Shown here: positions 11,689 to 23,596 of the stretch, piece by piece
Position numbering within the stretch: the stretch's first letter is position 1
Layout of the letters: each line of letters begins with the position of its first letter
NCBI RefSeq assembly: GCF_949628265.1
Contig: NC_088787.1
Location: 7,058,501 to 7,122,500 of the forward strand
DNA length: 64,000 nt
Source of the DNA: Cloeon dipterum
Lineage: Eukaryota; Arthropoda; Insecta; Ephemeroptera; Baetidae
Direction of reading: 5' to 3'
Notes under the pieces: generated by a model
Told to the model about the DNA's origin: nothing
Seen by the model: the letters and a program-made list of their open reading frames with translations, nothing else
Database searches by the model: none
Program-made: the position numbers and the translations under genes

Positions 11689-14097
11689 GCTTCAGCGTTT
11701 TGCTCTCTGCAATTAGTGCACGCCAAACTTAATTTATTATCTATTCTGAAACTTTCGATAAGTGCGCATCAACTTTGTTTTCTAGTAGCGAAACTTTGGC
11801 ATATTTTTATTAACTATTTATAATTTATAGTGCAAAGTAATAATAAACGATCATCCGAGCTATAAAGTTAAAGTTGCAAATTGGTTTTTTCCTGCTTTAT
11901 GTATATGGGCATTTTTTAAATTCAGAGAAAAATTAATATGGCTGGGGTGAGATTTTTTAGACAGTAGTGGAATCTTTTTGACGGCTTTTTTCTTATCATG
12001 TGGTAATTTTTAGGCCAGTTTCTCAACATGTCATTTTGCTATTTTTCTTCGCGCTAAAAGTAAGAGCCCTATAAAGCATTAAAACGTTTGAGTTTGTAAG
12101 TAAAAAACATACTAAAAATTTACAATTTAACAAAACAATGTTGAAAAGTTTAAAAATATTCTAACATTAATTAATAAAAATTTACTTTTTATATTTAAAT
12201 TGTTTTTTTTAATAATTTAAATCTTTTTTCATTATATTAGTGTTTAGGTTAAAATTTAGTCTCCACTTTTCAATCTAGATAAGCCCACTAAAATGAATTA
12301 TCAATAAAACTTGTTATTAAATACTTTTTAAATACAAGAACCTCAGGACAGCCTTATGAACTACTCAAATAAGTGAAATCGGTAATCTTCGCGAAGCTTA
12401 ACAAATATCCAGATTAAAGTAACGTATTAAATACACGACCCAGTTGATCTCAGAAAATAAAAAAAATAAATTAAGTTAAATTAAGTACAGACAAAATATG
12501 AAATTGATTTCTAAAAACTCTGCGCTGCATTTTCTTAAATTTTCACTAATAACCTTAGTCAGTCCAGCGGTGATATTAAGAGCTATATTTTCATTCAGAA
12601 CGAATATTTAGGTCCAAATATCGACCAAATATTTTTTAGCGCAGTTTCTTACTTAATTTTCTTTAATATGCCTATTTTGGCTAATTTTAATTTGTTTTAA
12701 ATCATTTCAGTATCTTTATTGATTAATTCCGTTCATCTGTTTTTTAATTTAATTTATCGACGAGAAAAAATTAACGAACAATATTCCCAAAATTGTATAA
12801 AAATGATCATCAGACAAATAAATGTCATACATTTAGGGGTGTATAGATTGAAGATTTATTATCTCTCTGCTACTAACGTGTCTCATATTTGTAATTTAAA
12901 CAATTTATTTCGACTAAAAATTGATGTCCTTCGAATCAAACTGAATAAAAAAATATCTATAAAATTTAAATGAGACGTTTTGTAAGGCAATCATCCAATC
13001 ATAATTAAAATTATAGATTTTTATAAATTTTCTCGTATAAAAAATTCCCTGTCGCAATTTTAAGGGTCTGTTAACCAATTTGAAAACGTTTTAAATGCGA
13101 TCTGATTCCGCGTAAAGAGGCGGATAATCTGTCCGTTTTCCAAGGTCACATGCAGAGATTTGTTTTTGAGTCATCCGCAAATACGCAAGGCGAGAGGACA
13201 ATTATGTGTCAAGGTTATTCATCCGCTTTCAGAGCAAGTCCGGTCAATAAACCTTTTTGAGCACACTCAAGAAATTATAATTTGATTATTTGTTCTCTCA
13301 TCTAATCCAGAGGAGTTTTCATTATTTTCCGGGGCATTCGGAGAGATTCGAATCGCAAGGGGGGAGAAACAAAGCATGACAAACGCGTTCTCTCGAACAA
13401 AAACATTTTCTTTCGCGAAAACTTCAATGCCAACCAACCAACCAACCAAACAAAACAAACAAACGGGAAAAAACTGCAATTCCAGCTGGACATTTTTATT
13501 TTCGGCTCTTTGTGCGACGCGCGCGCACAAAAGGAGATGAGACAAGGCGCGCATTTGGATTTTATCATTTTGTTTGTTTTCGATTTGACAAATAATATAA
13601 AGACAGCCGGCCTAAAAAGGAGAGACACACGCAAAAATGATTTTTTCTTACCTCGTGTGCGCAATGAATGGGCTTCGCTTTCGGAATGGGATAATTTTCT
13701 TTGAGAAGCGTGTGTGCTGTTCTCCCTCTCCTAGATAGGTTGTGGAACGGAGTGCGCGAAAAAGGATCCGTCGCAGGCAGTGTTCGAGAGAGGAATGGGT
13801 CACCCGATCCGCACCGCGACCGCGTCCATCCAGCAAAGCGAGCGAGCGACCCTTCCTCCAAATCTGCATCTCTCTCTCATCCTTCACTCTCGCTTTCGAC
13901 GCGTGAATCCAACACCAATTAAGAGCAGGATGTGTTCAGAATAATATCAAAACATGTTCAGATTCAAATGGGGTATATGCGCAGCTTTTTCCTTTATTTC
14001 GGATTACAACGCGTTCGAGTTAAAATCAATCTGAAATACTATTGTAGCATCACAACCAAATAATCAAATTTTTTTATATAAAACATTTCCATTGCAG

Positions 14098-14335
14098 CAG
14101 GGTTGCGAAAATCCCGCATTTTTTAAAAATTGCAGTGCAGTGGTAAAAAAGGTTTTTTTTATCAATTTTAACCAGTTTCTTGCAAGCTCCTCAGTTTTCG
14201 ATAGTTTTTAATCAAGCTCATGACAAATTAGACTTGTTTTTACATGGGAAAATGGAATGAATTCATTTCCTGCGCAAGAAATTGGTAAAAATCGTTAAAA
14301 ACCAGTGGTGAAGAAACAAAACAAATGCAACCCTG
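14098..14335. mobile_element. hAT-like MITE (family C), 238 bp
   Basis: Begins CAGGGTTGCGAAAA and ends TGCAACCCTG, an inverted-repeat pair with the CAG...CTG ends usual for hAT elements. The flanking 8-mers are CATTGCAG on the left and CGTTGTAG on the right, matching at 6 of 8, which fits an aged 8-bp target duplication. Noncoding. Confidence 0.7.
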
Positions 14336-15409
14336 CGTTGTAGGCAAGATTTTCTTTTATATATTGGAATGGCACGGTTCTCGTCTTTTCACACTCAAAG
14401 CATTTTTTTATTTCTATTTGTGCGAAATGCGAAACAACAATTTTTTTTCTAAGGTGGTGCACTATTCTCCGCTTCTTTCGTGACCTTACAGCGTAAGCAT
14501 ATTTCTCCGAGAGGAGAAAATGCGTTGAACAACAAGCCGCAGGACAGCGCAGTATACAGTATACGCGTACATTAAAATTACAATGAATATGGTGGAATGA
14601 ATAGAATCTCGATAGTTGTAAACAAAACATGTATGTGTATATATGGCAATTAAAGGGAAGACGCGTCGAAAAATAAAATTCGGAAATGAGCCAAAAAGGC
14701 AAAAAACACTAAAATTAAAGACAGTTTTAAGAAGTAGGCATTAATCAGACTGTACAGCAGCCACGGGGTCCGGACGCGGACTCCCGAACATTTAGTTTGA
14801 GACCAAATTAATACGTGGTCGCGGTTTTGAGCGGTGCTTTTTAACTGTCAGGACTGCGTGCCGTGCAAACTCTTAAACGTACACATTTAAAAACTAAAAT
14901 TTACTAATTTCACTTTTTGTTGTAAAACTATAACATTTTTAATCAAAACTGGATGTTGGAAAGCATTTTAGAAACAGCAGCGATCGTTCAGATGGGGAAC
15001 AGTGAGTTCCTTTTCATCGCTGATCATTTTCTATAATTATCTTAACTCATAACGTGATGCATAAAACTTCAATTTTCTCAATTTGCTGAATTTGCGATAT
15101 TTTCTCGAGTTCTAAGCCACTGATTTGCAAGTTTTTGGAACGGTTCTCTTATTTTAGTTAGAAAAGAATAAATCTGGCCCATCCTGAATATCAGGATTGA
15201 AGATAAAAGTGATGCTAGAATTAGAAATTTACTTTTTTTATGTTCGGAGTGGCTAACAATTGGTGCCATCGTTTATTTTCAGTCGCGATTCCAGACTGAA
15301 AACCTAATGTTTTGCATTTTAAGCGTGCAAAGATTTCATTTAACGTTCTGGAAACCAAAATCAGTTCAGCCAATCGCGCCAAAAACGACAGAAAATTATT
15401 TTTAGTCTT

Positions 15410-15605
15410 TTGAAAAGATAAAAAAATTCAAGACACAAAAGTATTATTTTTTTTATCTTCTGACCATTAAATTTTCATAATTTTTCTCACCCCGGAAGCA
15501 ATTAGTTTCCTTTGCTCAAAAAAGTAACAGGTAAAATTCGAAAAATTGGTTATTTAGGGAACTTTTCATGTAATATCATATTTAAAATAAAAAAATTAAC
15601 TATAA
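15410..15605. repeat. Dispersed repeat (family G) copy 1
   Basis: It shares TCTCACCCCGGAAGCAATTA, CTGCTCAAAAAA-type and TTTCATGTAATATCAT segments, in the same order, with 52080-52350 in the SMYD4 intron. No ORF is present. Confidence 0.6.
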
Positions 15606-15809
15606 TTCCACATTAACTTGCTAATCAATGCAAACAGAACTCGAGAAACATAAATTCTTCTAAAATTTAGCACAAATTCAACAGCTTCGGATGTCTACGG
15701 GGAAACAAAGCAATAAAAGCACGCAGCCCCAACGCTCGACTCGGAACTAGACTTGAAACAATCCGTTTGTTTCTTCTTCTTCTTCTTCAAAAACGGAATT
15801 TCTCAAAAT

Positions 15810-18800
15810 TCAATTGGCCGCAGCCGCCTGCGAAATTTGCACCTTGAGCTCTTTGGCGAGGTGTGAGATGTCGACGACGCCGTCGACCATCTCCTGCACG
15901 GCGGCCACCGAGGGGAAGTGGAGGGCGGCCTTCTTGGTCTTGTTGACGGCGCTGGCGAGCGCGTCGCTGAGCGCGTTGCTCGCCTGCAGCACCTTACTGC
16001 GCACCACCGAGCAGCCCACGTGCCGGTGCACCGAGTCGCCGATTGACACCAGTTTGTGCGCGCTCAGCACGACGAACTTGCCGTGCGCCAGGAACGAGGC
16101 CGGGGGCTGGTTCTGCTCGATCGTCAGCAGGAAGGCGTCGATCGCCATCGTCAGGTTGCTCGCGTGGCTGCCCGCTTGCGCCGCGAAGAACGACAGCACG
16201 CGCTTGTCGCTCGGGTCCAGATTCGGCACCTCGATCTCGTTCTTCGTCGTCACCTGATAACACACAAAAATCGACTGAATATTAGAGTTTTTTAATTAAA
16301 ATAAAAATGTTTTTACAGATTGTAAGAACAAGGAAGTTAACATGATGCTGAAATTTTAATTTTATGAGGTTTCGTTTTATTTCCCATAGTCCTGAGTTAA
16401 TTTACGAAGACTGGAGTCTTTCAGTTAGTTAAAATTTAAGATTTTTAGACATTTTAAACTCAATTAAAAAGCAAGATTTTTAAACGGCAATACACCAGTT
16501 GCGTAAGCCCATAGTGATCGAATCCATCAACAGATGGCGCCAGTGGTTTCTTTCGATTTTTAATGAATTTCAGACTCAATCCGGCAGCTGTGCATTTTGC
16601 TTCTTGAATTATTTCTTTAGACGTGCTGAAAACTAAAATCAGTCCAGCCATTCGCTGTAGAAACGTCGGAAAATATTTTATTTTTTAAAAACAAATAGTT
16701 TTTCACGATTCTACGGCGATTGGCTAAACCGATTTTGGTTTCCAGCACGTTAAATGAAAAAATATTTCGTGTAAAATGCACAGTGGCAGGATTGAATCTG
16801 AAATCGAAGCGGAAAGTGCATTTTTTACTGCTTTTCCTTCATTAAAAGTTTCAATTTTCACGTTTCAGAGATTTCGGTAAAAATTAGTACATTGAAATTA
16901 GTTTATATTGATAAAAGAAATTCAATTGCTGCAGCACAATTGAAGCTCCAGGAAATTTTTGAAACTGAACTTGTGGCATCCCTAAAAATAAATAAATTAT
17001 GATTTAAAAAAGTAATCTTTTCAGACCAATTTTAATTTTCCGTTCTGATCAACACCAACGCAGATTAATGCCGGTTAATTTTCTTCTTAAATATGTTTTA
17101 GCAAACAAAAATGCTGCTATTTTGATGAAAATGTCATTAAATCTTGGAAAAATTCATTTAACAAAATTGCCCAATCGATAATTGTAATTATTCTTGAAAG
17201 AAACAACTCTTATTTACATCATAACATTTTTAAATCTGGATGCAAAGCCTTTGTCACGATTTCTCTCCAGTGGCAAAGGTACCACTAAACTTTCTTAACC
17301 AGCTAGGGGAGGACAAGTATCTTGTGCAAACCGGTGAAAACCAGAGGCGATGCGTTAGTAAAAGTGGAATGAAAAACCTGATTGATGAGCCTTGAAATTG
17401 GCGAAATCTCGACTAGTGCTCCACCAGAAAAAACAATATGGTATAGTCAGGAAGTTGTATTGTCAACATTCTAAACTTGATTTTATATTTTTTTATTATA
17501 TATTGACGTCAATGAAGTTGTTTTTTCAAATTTTTGAAATTATCAGCTCATGAAGGTGATTGCAACAGTTATATTTGATTTAGATTTAGGTCGGTTGACT
17601 TAAGAAATTAACTTCGTATCAGCAGAGAAGAAATATCAGTATCAGCAATATTTTTGTTTAAATGTGAGAATTCCAACTAAAATGACATCATTCATGAATA
17701 GAACGGAGTAACAAGAACCCGCAAGTTATAAGAGATGATACCCTATTCCGGTGTGTCGTTTTACACAAGCTTCAAATTCTCATAGAATAAGCTCTTTAAT
17801 TTTTTAATTTCATCTTGAGTTTGTTGCAGATGAAATAAATATTGTTGGGAAAATTGAAGAGCGGCGTTATTAAAGCAAGTCAAAAACGGTTAAAGCAGTG
17901 CGTAAATTTAAACTCTTTTCAAGTCCTGTGCTGAAAAAATTAAAATTGCAAGAGAATAAAAAAAATTAACCTCACTATTGAGAAACTCTCGTCTTCGATA
18001 CTGGTCAGAAAATTTTAATTTAGGCCTCTTCAAAGCCCTACCGTGTTCTAAAAGAGGCCAAGACGAGTCTATCAGTGTGCAATTGAGGGTTTCAACAAGA
18101 GATTTCGAATTATTTGTGTTTAATGAGAATTTCTCAAAACGAAACCAACTCTGATTTTTTTCACATAATTTTAAAAGTGCCTTTTGGCTGTTTGTAAAAG
18201 GCTTTCCGGATTTTTTAAAATACGATTTTCGTTTTAAAAGTTGAAAAATTCAGAAAACCCTGGTGACATTTAATTAATTCTGACCAAAGACCTACAATTT
18301 GGCGTTCATTCGATTAGGTTGATTGAGAAGAATCCAAAGCACACCTTAATTACTTTATAGCTGAACCACAAGGAGATGAGATTTTCACAAAATGGCAAAA
18401 ATCTGTCCTTTTTGTCAGATTTCGCACTCCAAAAGAAGGGAAAATGACGAGTTTTTGTGTCCAAGGAGGGCAGGGTTTGAACTTAATTCTGCAAACTAAG
18501 CTAATAAGGTTCCTAATCTTAGAGTTATTGGATTACTCGTTACAATCTGCTGAAAGTTGAGCAGCGCTCATTCAAAATATTAATTTCCTTGAAATTAAAT
18601 TTAAAAGAGAGAAAAAAATTCAAAAAGGAAACTTTTTAAGTTATGGTTTCTCTAAAATCACTTAATTTATTTGAAATAATTTAAATTTAACGTAGATTCC
18701 TAATATTCAACACAACGAATTGTCTGCTTCTCTCACATTTAAACAAATTGAATAAAAAACACCTGGAGGGAAAAGGTTTTTGTCATTTGTTACCTTTTGT

Positions 18801-21800
18801 TATCTTTTCGTTTTAACACAGAGCCATAAAATTAGAAAGAGAATAGAATAAGAAAAATATAAACAAGAAAACATTTGATACTGACCAGGGTCTCGTAGTG
18901 CTCCCTGAGGGCGAGGGGCAGGTTGGCCTTGGTCTCAAGGTGCTGCCTGGCGAGGCTGGTCTTGGACTCGAGGTTGACGTAGTCGTAGTCCTCGAGCCCT
19001 TCTCCAAGGCCGTCTCGCTTGAACAGGAGGGGCGCGTTGCCCTGGATGAAGCTGCAGGTCTGCCTGCAGTTGTCCGGCAGCTCCTTGGCGACAGCGATCA
19101 GTTTGTCGAGCGCGTCAGGCGCCTCTGCGCTGGCGTCATCGCGGAATACTGCCGTCCAGTCGATCATCTCGAGGGCGGCCGTGATGATTGAGTCGCACGT
19201 CTTTAAGTGCCTGATCAGCGTGTTCATTTTTGGCGCCAGACCCTTGTCCGGCGCGTTGATTGCGTTGCCCAGCGCGCCTTCGCCGAAGCGCAGAAGGTCC
19301 TGCAGGGCCGTGCGTACCCGGTGGGCTGCTAGCTTTAAGTCCAGAACGCGCGGCTCCAAGCTGTCCAGGCACCGCCAGTTCGGCGCCACGAAACCAAGCA
19401 GCTTGCCCGCCGACGCTTGCAGCTCCGCCTGAAACAAAGACAAAAGTATTGTAAATTCCTTAAAAAATGGATATTTTTTTCGAGTTAAGAAAAGCTACTT
19501 GCAGCGTTTCCCTATCTTCCTGTGTAAATAAATTGCCAAAAACAGGAATTTCGGCGTCAAACTCGGCCCATCGACGCCTTTCGGTGCCAAATGAAGCGTT
19601 AATAAGTGAAAATCACCCTTTGGCCCGTAGGTGAATTTAAAAAAAAAACAACAGAAGAAAGAGGGACTTTTAGCGCATAATTTGGGGCTTTTGGGCTGAA
19701 GGGGGCTCACGGGGGCCGCTTTAGGGTTCATTCAAAGCAGAATTTTACCACGAGTCCAATCAACATTGGTTTTTCACTCTACGACCCATAGGAGTCGAGT
19801 TATTGATTTTTACAGGCCGAAAAACGTGGTTTGGACATTACAAAATTGTGGTTTTCAGGGCCCAGTCAGGACCCTGTGGACTAAAGGCCGATGAATCTAG
19901 TACCAGTCGATGCCCCTTGATTGGGGACGTGCCCCCATGTGCATTTTTTAAAAATTGGACTGTTTTTAGAAATTCTGCGATTTTTTAAAGGTCCGATTTT
20001 TGGAAAAACTCGAATTGTTCAAAAATTTTCAAATATTCTCTCCCCGCACGTGATTTTTTCCAGATATGACGCCTATCAACCTTACATAGATATCGAATTA
20101 AGAACATTTAATGGGATTTTAAAGAAAAGTTAAAGAAGAAGTTTTATTTTAAAGTGGAATTTATTGGTTTTTCACGTGTTTCTCGACCAATTTTGGCTTG
20201 CGGGCGCTATTTCTCGCAAATGGAGGAAGAAATTCAACCTATCGAAATTTAATTCAACGCAGAATTTATCAGGGAGCATTTCGAGACCAATTACGAGCCG
20301 ATCGGATCAAAATCCTAGGACAAGATGGGTTTTGAAGTTAGAAAAACGTGGTCTTTTGTTTGGACCAATGGAAAATTTGTTTCTGTTCCATACGGGGACC
20401 CAAAATGGATTTCAAACTGCTCCATCACATTTTTAAGTCCAACTCCGGTCTGGATACACATTTTAAGCTTTCTCGCGGCCATAAAAAAATTAAATTTGAT
20501 TTTTTCTGTTTTTTGCTTTCCTACTTGCAAAGCGCACACGCGAAAATGGTTTTTTTTCTGTTAAAATTCAACGGGTAAATGGATTTTAAGTTGTATTTTC
20601 TTGAATGAAAGGTCTCACCGCGATCTTTTTCAGGGTACCCCACACCTCACCCCGAAATCGGTCCCGGAGCCACTTTTCACGATTTTTCCGACGCCGCTGC
20701 CCCTTTTGGCACTTTGCCGACTGTTTTTCATCAAAAACCACCCAACGCCCCCTGACGTATTTTATGAATTGACAAGACTCTCAAAAGAAAAAATAGATCT
20801 ACATCATGATGGCTCATTAACAAAATAAATTACCTCTAATCGGGATAGGGTTTCCAGTGCGGCGGTGAGTTCGAGCGGCAGGGCGGCCGTGGTAGTGACG
20901 TCCTTGGTGACAGTCGGCGGCACGTCATAAAGCAGCATCGCAGGATTCATCACGTGAGAAGCTGTGTTAGCCGGTTGCGGAGTCGGCGTGGCGGAGGAAC
21001 GCGTCTTCACGGGCGGAGGTGGCACGTCGTACTGGCTGCACGAGTCGTTGGTCGCCAGCGACGAGATCGAGCTGGCCGGGGACACGGCACCCCGTGGCTG
21101 GGGCACGTCGTACGCCTGCTGCTGATGCTGGAGTTGCGGAGGCGGCTGCGGGAGCTGTACGGGGGCGTGGGGCCGGGGCACGTCGTAACTGCTGCAGTCG
21201 GCTGGCGGCAGCGGCGAAGACGACGCCGAGGACATCGAACGAGGCGTGTCGTAGGACTGCTGCACGTGCTGAAAACTTGGCCGCGGCACGTCGTAAGATT
21301 CACCTGAGAGTACGAAGAGAAACAATTATTTAGAAGCAGAAACTGGTTGATTTTAAAATTGCATGAGTTTACTATATTTTAAAGACAGCTTGAGAAGAAA
21401 ATCAAAATTAAATTCTAGATTTCATCCGCATTCATTTTTAATTAAACCATTAAATTCGTGTAGCCTCTGTTGCTCCAATTTTCATTTGTAGATTTTTATT
21501 TTTAGATTTAATTTCTTATTAATATCCCAAGCAAATTATAAAAAACAAACCCGAGGCGGAAATGACAGGCTGCGAGTGGTTTCTGCCGGATGCGGCCAAA
21601 TTTTGCGTGTGGTGCGGTGGCAGGTCGTACAAGTAGATGTCTCCCACCCGCTGTGGCGTAACAACCTGCGACAGTCAATTAAAAAGGCCAATTAAAAACC
21701 GCACTGTGTTGAACGGAAGCTGCTGACTCTGTTCGACTGCACCTGAAGGCTGCGTCTGTTTCCCCTTCGCTGCAGGGAGGCGATTTCTTCGCCCAAGTAC

Positions 21801-23043
21801 GACGACTCCTCGAAGAACTCTTCAGGGACGCCGGCGATCAGCCTTAATCGGTTTCCAGGGCAAATACCCTGAGAAATTATTTACGTTACATAATTTAAAA
21901 ATCAGGTTATTTAAGAGGGAAAGTCACCTGTCGTCCTCTCAGGGTGCAGAGCCACCATCCTTCGATTCCTCCAGTATTCTGCTCGAGCACGGTGAGGACG
22001 TCGCCACGTCTGAAGGCCAATTCGTCCGCAGACTCGGCAATATTGTCGTACAACGCTCTAGCCATGCATTTCTGAAACAGGAAAATTTAAATAGTATTTT
22101 AATCATTTTCGAGGGCGCGGTTTTAGCCGTTATTTCAGAAAATTCTACCACATCTCGATTTTCTCCAATCGCCATTGCTCGTATTTTACAATAAAAATTA
22201 TGCAACTGCCTGCGTAATATGGTAATGGAGCGGAGCAAGGACGCAGACGACTCGATTTGGGCCAAAAACGGCAATTCGACGACGTGAGTCACCCACCTGC
22301 ATGTTTGGCCCGAAGTTTTCGGGCAGCTGTGACATCTCAGACTGATCCTTTCGTGGCTTCGGCACGAGGGTGTGATTAAAGACCGGTTTTGATTCAACAG
22401 CGGGCTCGGAAGCCCATAATTTCTGCACAAAACTGACGTGAATCCGGGACGGCGAGCGGAGAGAGGGGCTCCAGTGATAAAAAAACAACAAGAGGAGATG
22501 AGAATGGGAGGTGGGATGGGTGACATCATATTACCGGTTTTGTGGAAATGTGCGATACAACCGGAGATAAAAACACTTTAACCGGTATTTGGCAGGTTTT
22601 TGCTTTAAAAATACCGGTTATTAACCAGTTAATAACATTTAAACCGGTTAATTTTACCGGTGAAATTTGCCTGTTAATTGTCCCTGTTGAACCGTGCTGC
22701 TCACTGCTGCCACCATAACAAATTCATAAAGACACGAACATAACAAATAACTGATTTCAGACCGGATTCTATTATTTTTAATTTATAAACATGCTAAGAA
22801 TTCCAATTTATTTCTATCAATGGCTAGAAAATTCTTCAAAATGCTTATACATCAGTATTTATTTACATCGCACAGATGTTTTGTGTGGCAGCTCTGCGGT
22901 GTAGGCCACCATATGATTTTAGGCATGGAGACTTGAGAAAGGGTTAAACGCCGTGTATGTACGCTTACGCTACTCTGTCGCGATCCGCCGAGCTGATTGG
23001 AGTCTAAAAATTGCTTGAGCCTTAGTCTCATTTTCGCTCTCAT
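15810..23043 (-). CDS. p130CAS: p130Cas / BCAR1 family scaffold protein
   Basis: A Src/FAK-pathway adaptor at cell-matrix adhesions. Exons: 22969-23043 (putative), 22297-22422, 21928-22071, 21743-21868, 21551-21665, 20834-21303, 18886-19428 and 15810-16253; all phases agree, giving 680 residues. If translation begins at the internal ATG 22335 (MSQLPENFG), it is 626. The SH3 domain spans exons 3-4 (ARALYDNIAESADELAFRRG, GWWLCTL, GICPGNRLRLI). The substrate region has YDLP once (exon 5) and six further YDVP/YDTP sites (exon 6), the Src/Abl targets that bind Crk. A helical serine-rich-type bundle follows, then DYDYVNLE, matching the Src-binding YDYVHL motif, and a C-terminal FAT-like domain in the last exon. 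The gene is complete. The N-terminal choice is uncertain; the rest is secure. Confidence 0.92.
16492..16830. mobile_element. Family A MITE, right end truncated
   Basis: Begins CACCAGTTGCGTAAGCCC with CAACAGATGGCGCCA near 16529. The palindromic core around AACCGATTTTGG is intact, but the right terminal block is lost after GAAGCGGAAAGTGC. It lies in the last p130Cas intron; the rest of that intron, to 18885, shows nothing else. Confidence 0.75.
19500..20760 (-). repeat. Family E repeat, inverted and long, in a p130Cas intron
   Basis: Nearly the whole intron 19429-20833 is unlike its neighbours: patches rich in GGCCC and CCCCTTGA, and near 20620-20690 the complement of the CACCCTGAAAAAGGTCG motif found in the copies at 10.6 and 46.6 kb. 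Short open frames occur on both strands but none resembles a known protein. Borders are approximate. Confidence 0.45.
22297..22422 (-). other. p130Cas exon carrying the two possible start contexts
   Basis: Bounded by TTTGTGCAG on the 5' side and GTGGGT on the 3' side. It is open for all 42 codons (KLWASEPAVE onward) and contains an internal ATG (22335) 13 codons before the SH3 exon. Because it starts at a splice acceptor and has no in-frame stop, it can be read either as 5'UTR plus start or as an internal coding exon joined in phase to 22969-23043. Confidence 0.6.
22533..22661. promoter_or_regulatory. Cluster of five ACCGGT sites
   Basis: ACCGGT occurs at 22533, 22581, 22613, 22643 and 22656, several within AACCGGTT-like contexts. 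That is the core recognised by Grainyhead/CP2 factors. The cluster is in the first p130Cas intron, close to the shared promoter with the glutamate carrier. It may instead be a small degraded inverted repeat. The binding role is inferred. Confidence 0.4.
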
Positions 23044-23570
23044 AATTCTAGCAGTCGCGACAGCGCCCCGAAAAGCAATTAGGAGAGAAGAAAATAGTGC
23101 AGCATTCTCTCTCACAAGTCGCGCCCGGCGATCAATTCTCCCTGGAACACCCTCTGAAATTTCGGTAGGTTTGACAGGAAGGAAGAGGTTTTGCTCTTTA
23201 ATTACGATTCAGAGCCGAAATCCTAGAGTTTCGATTGGGATTTTGGACTGAGAACGCCTCCAGAGGGGAATTATGTACGGCAGTTTTTAAATATTTATTC
23301 ATGCGTGAAGTTTGATCGATAATAACCACGAATATTTTAGTGTCACGGTTGTTTCCTCTCTTTCTTGGCAATTAGCCCGACAAATCAGTAAAAATTATGC
23401 ACGTTTTGCAGCCGTGACGTTGCTTTTTTCAATGTTCCCGTTGAATGAAGGTCACAAACATGGTCAGATTTCAGAAGCAGCCGAGCAGCAGCCCATAAAT
23501 TCAAAGGTCAACAGGGAGACAGCCAAAAAATATTACGAGTCGCCGCCGCTGATTAGAGAGCAGAACCATC
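23044..23570. promoter_or_regulatory. Probable bidirectional promoter of p130Cas and glutamate carrier
   Basis: About 530 bp separates the first putative p130Cas ATG (minus) from the carrier ATG (plus). No other gene fits between. The interval must hold the carrier promoter and, if the upstream p130Cas exon is real, that promoter as well. No clear TATA box was placed. Confidence 0.45.
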
Positions 23571-23596
23571 ATGAGTGCAGCAGATAAACAATTTAC
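23571..23596 (+). other. 26-nt first coding exon of the glutamate carrier
   Basis: ATG with eight codons and two extra bases, followed by GTGAGT at 23597. Only this phase restores ACT-TTG-GTG across the junction with the acceptor at 28451. The intron between (23597-28451) holds only repeats and AT-rich sequence. Confidence 0.8.

Larger units (their letters stand above)
11689..15809. other. Intergenic region between E2Q-like and p130Cas genes
   Basis: No gene is seen. The first few hundred bases should contain the promoter of the E2Q-like gene. 13270-13920 is pyrimidine/purine-biased with low-complexity runs. MITE copies are listed separately. 15260-15400 is a decayed family A MITE arm (AACCAAAATCAGTTCAGCC). 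A CTT-rich run at 15770-15790 lies in the p130Cas 3' flank. Confidence 0.5.
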
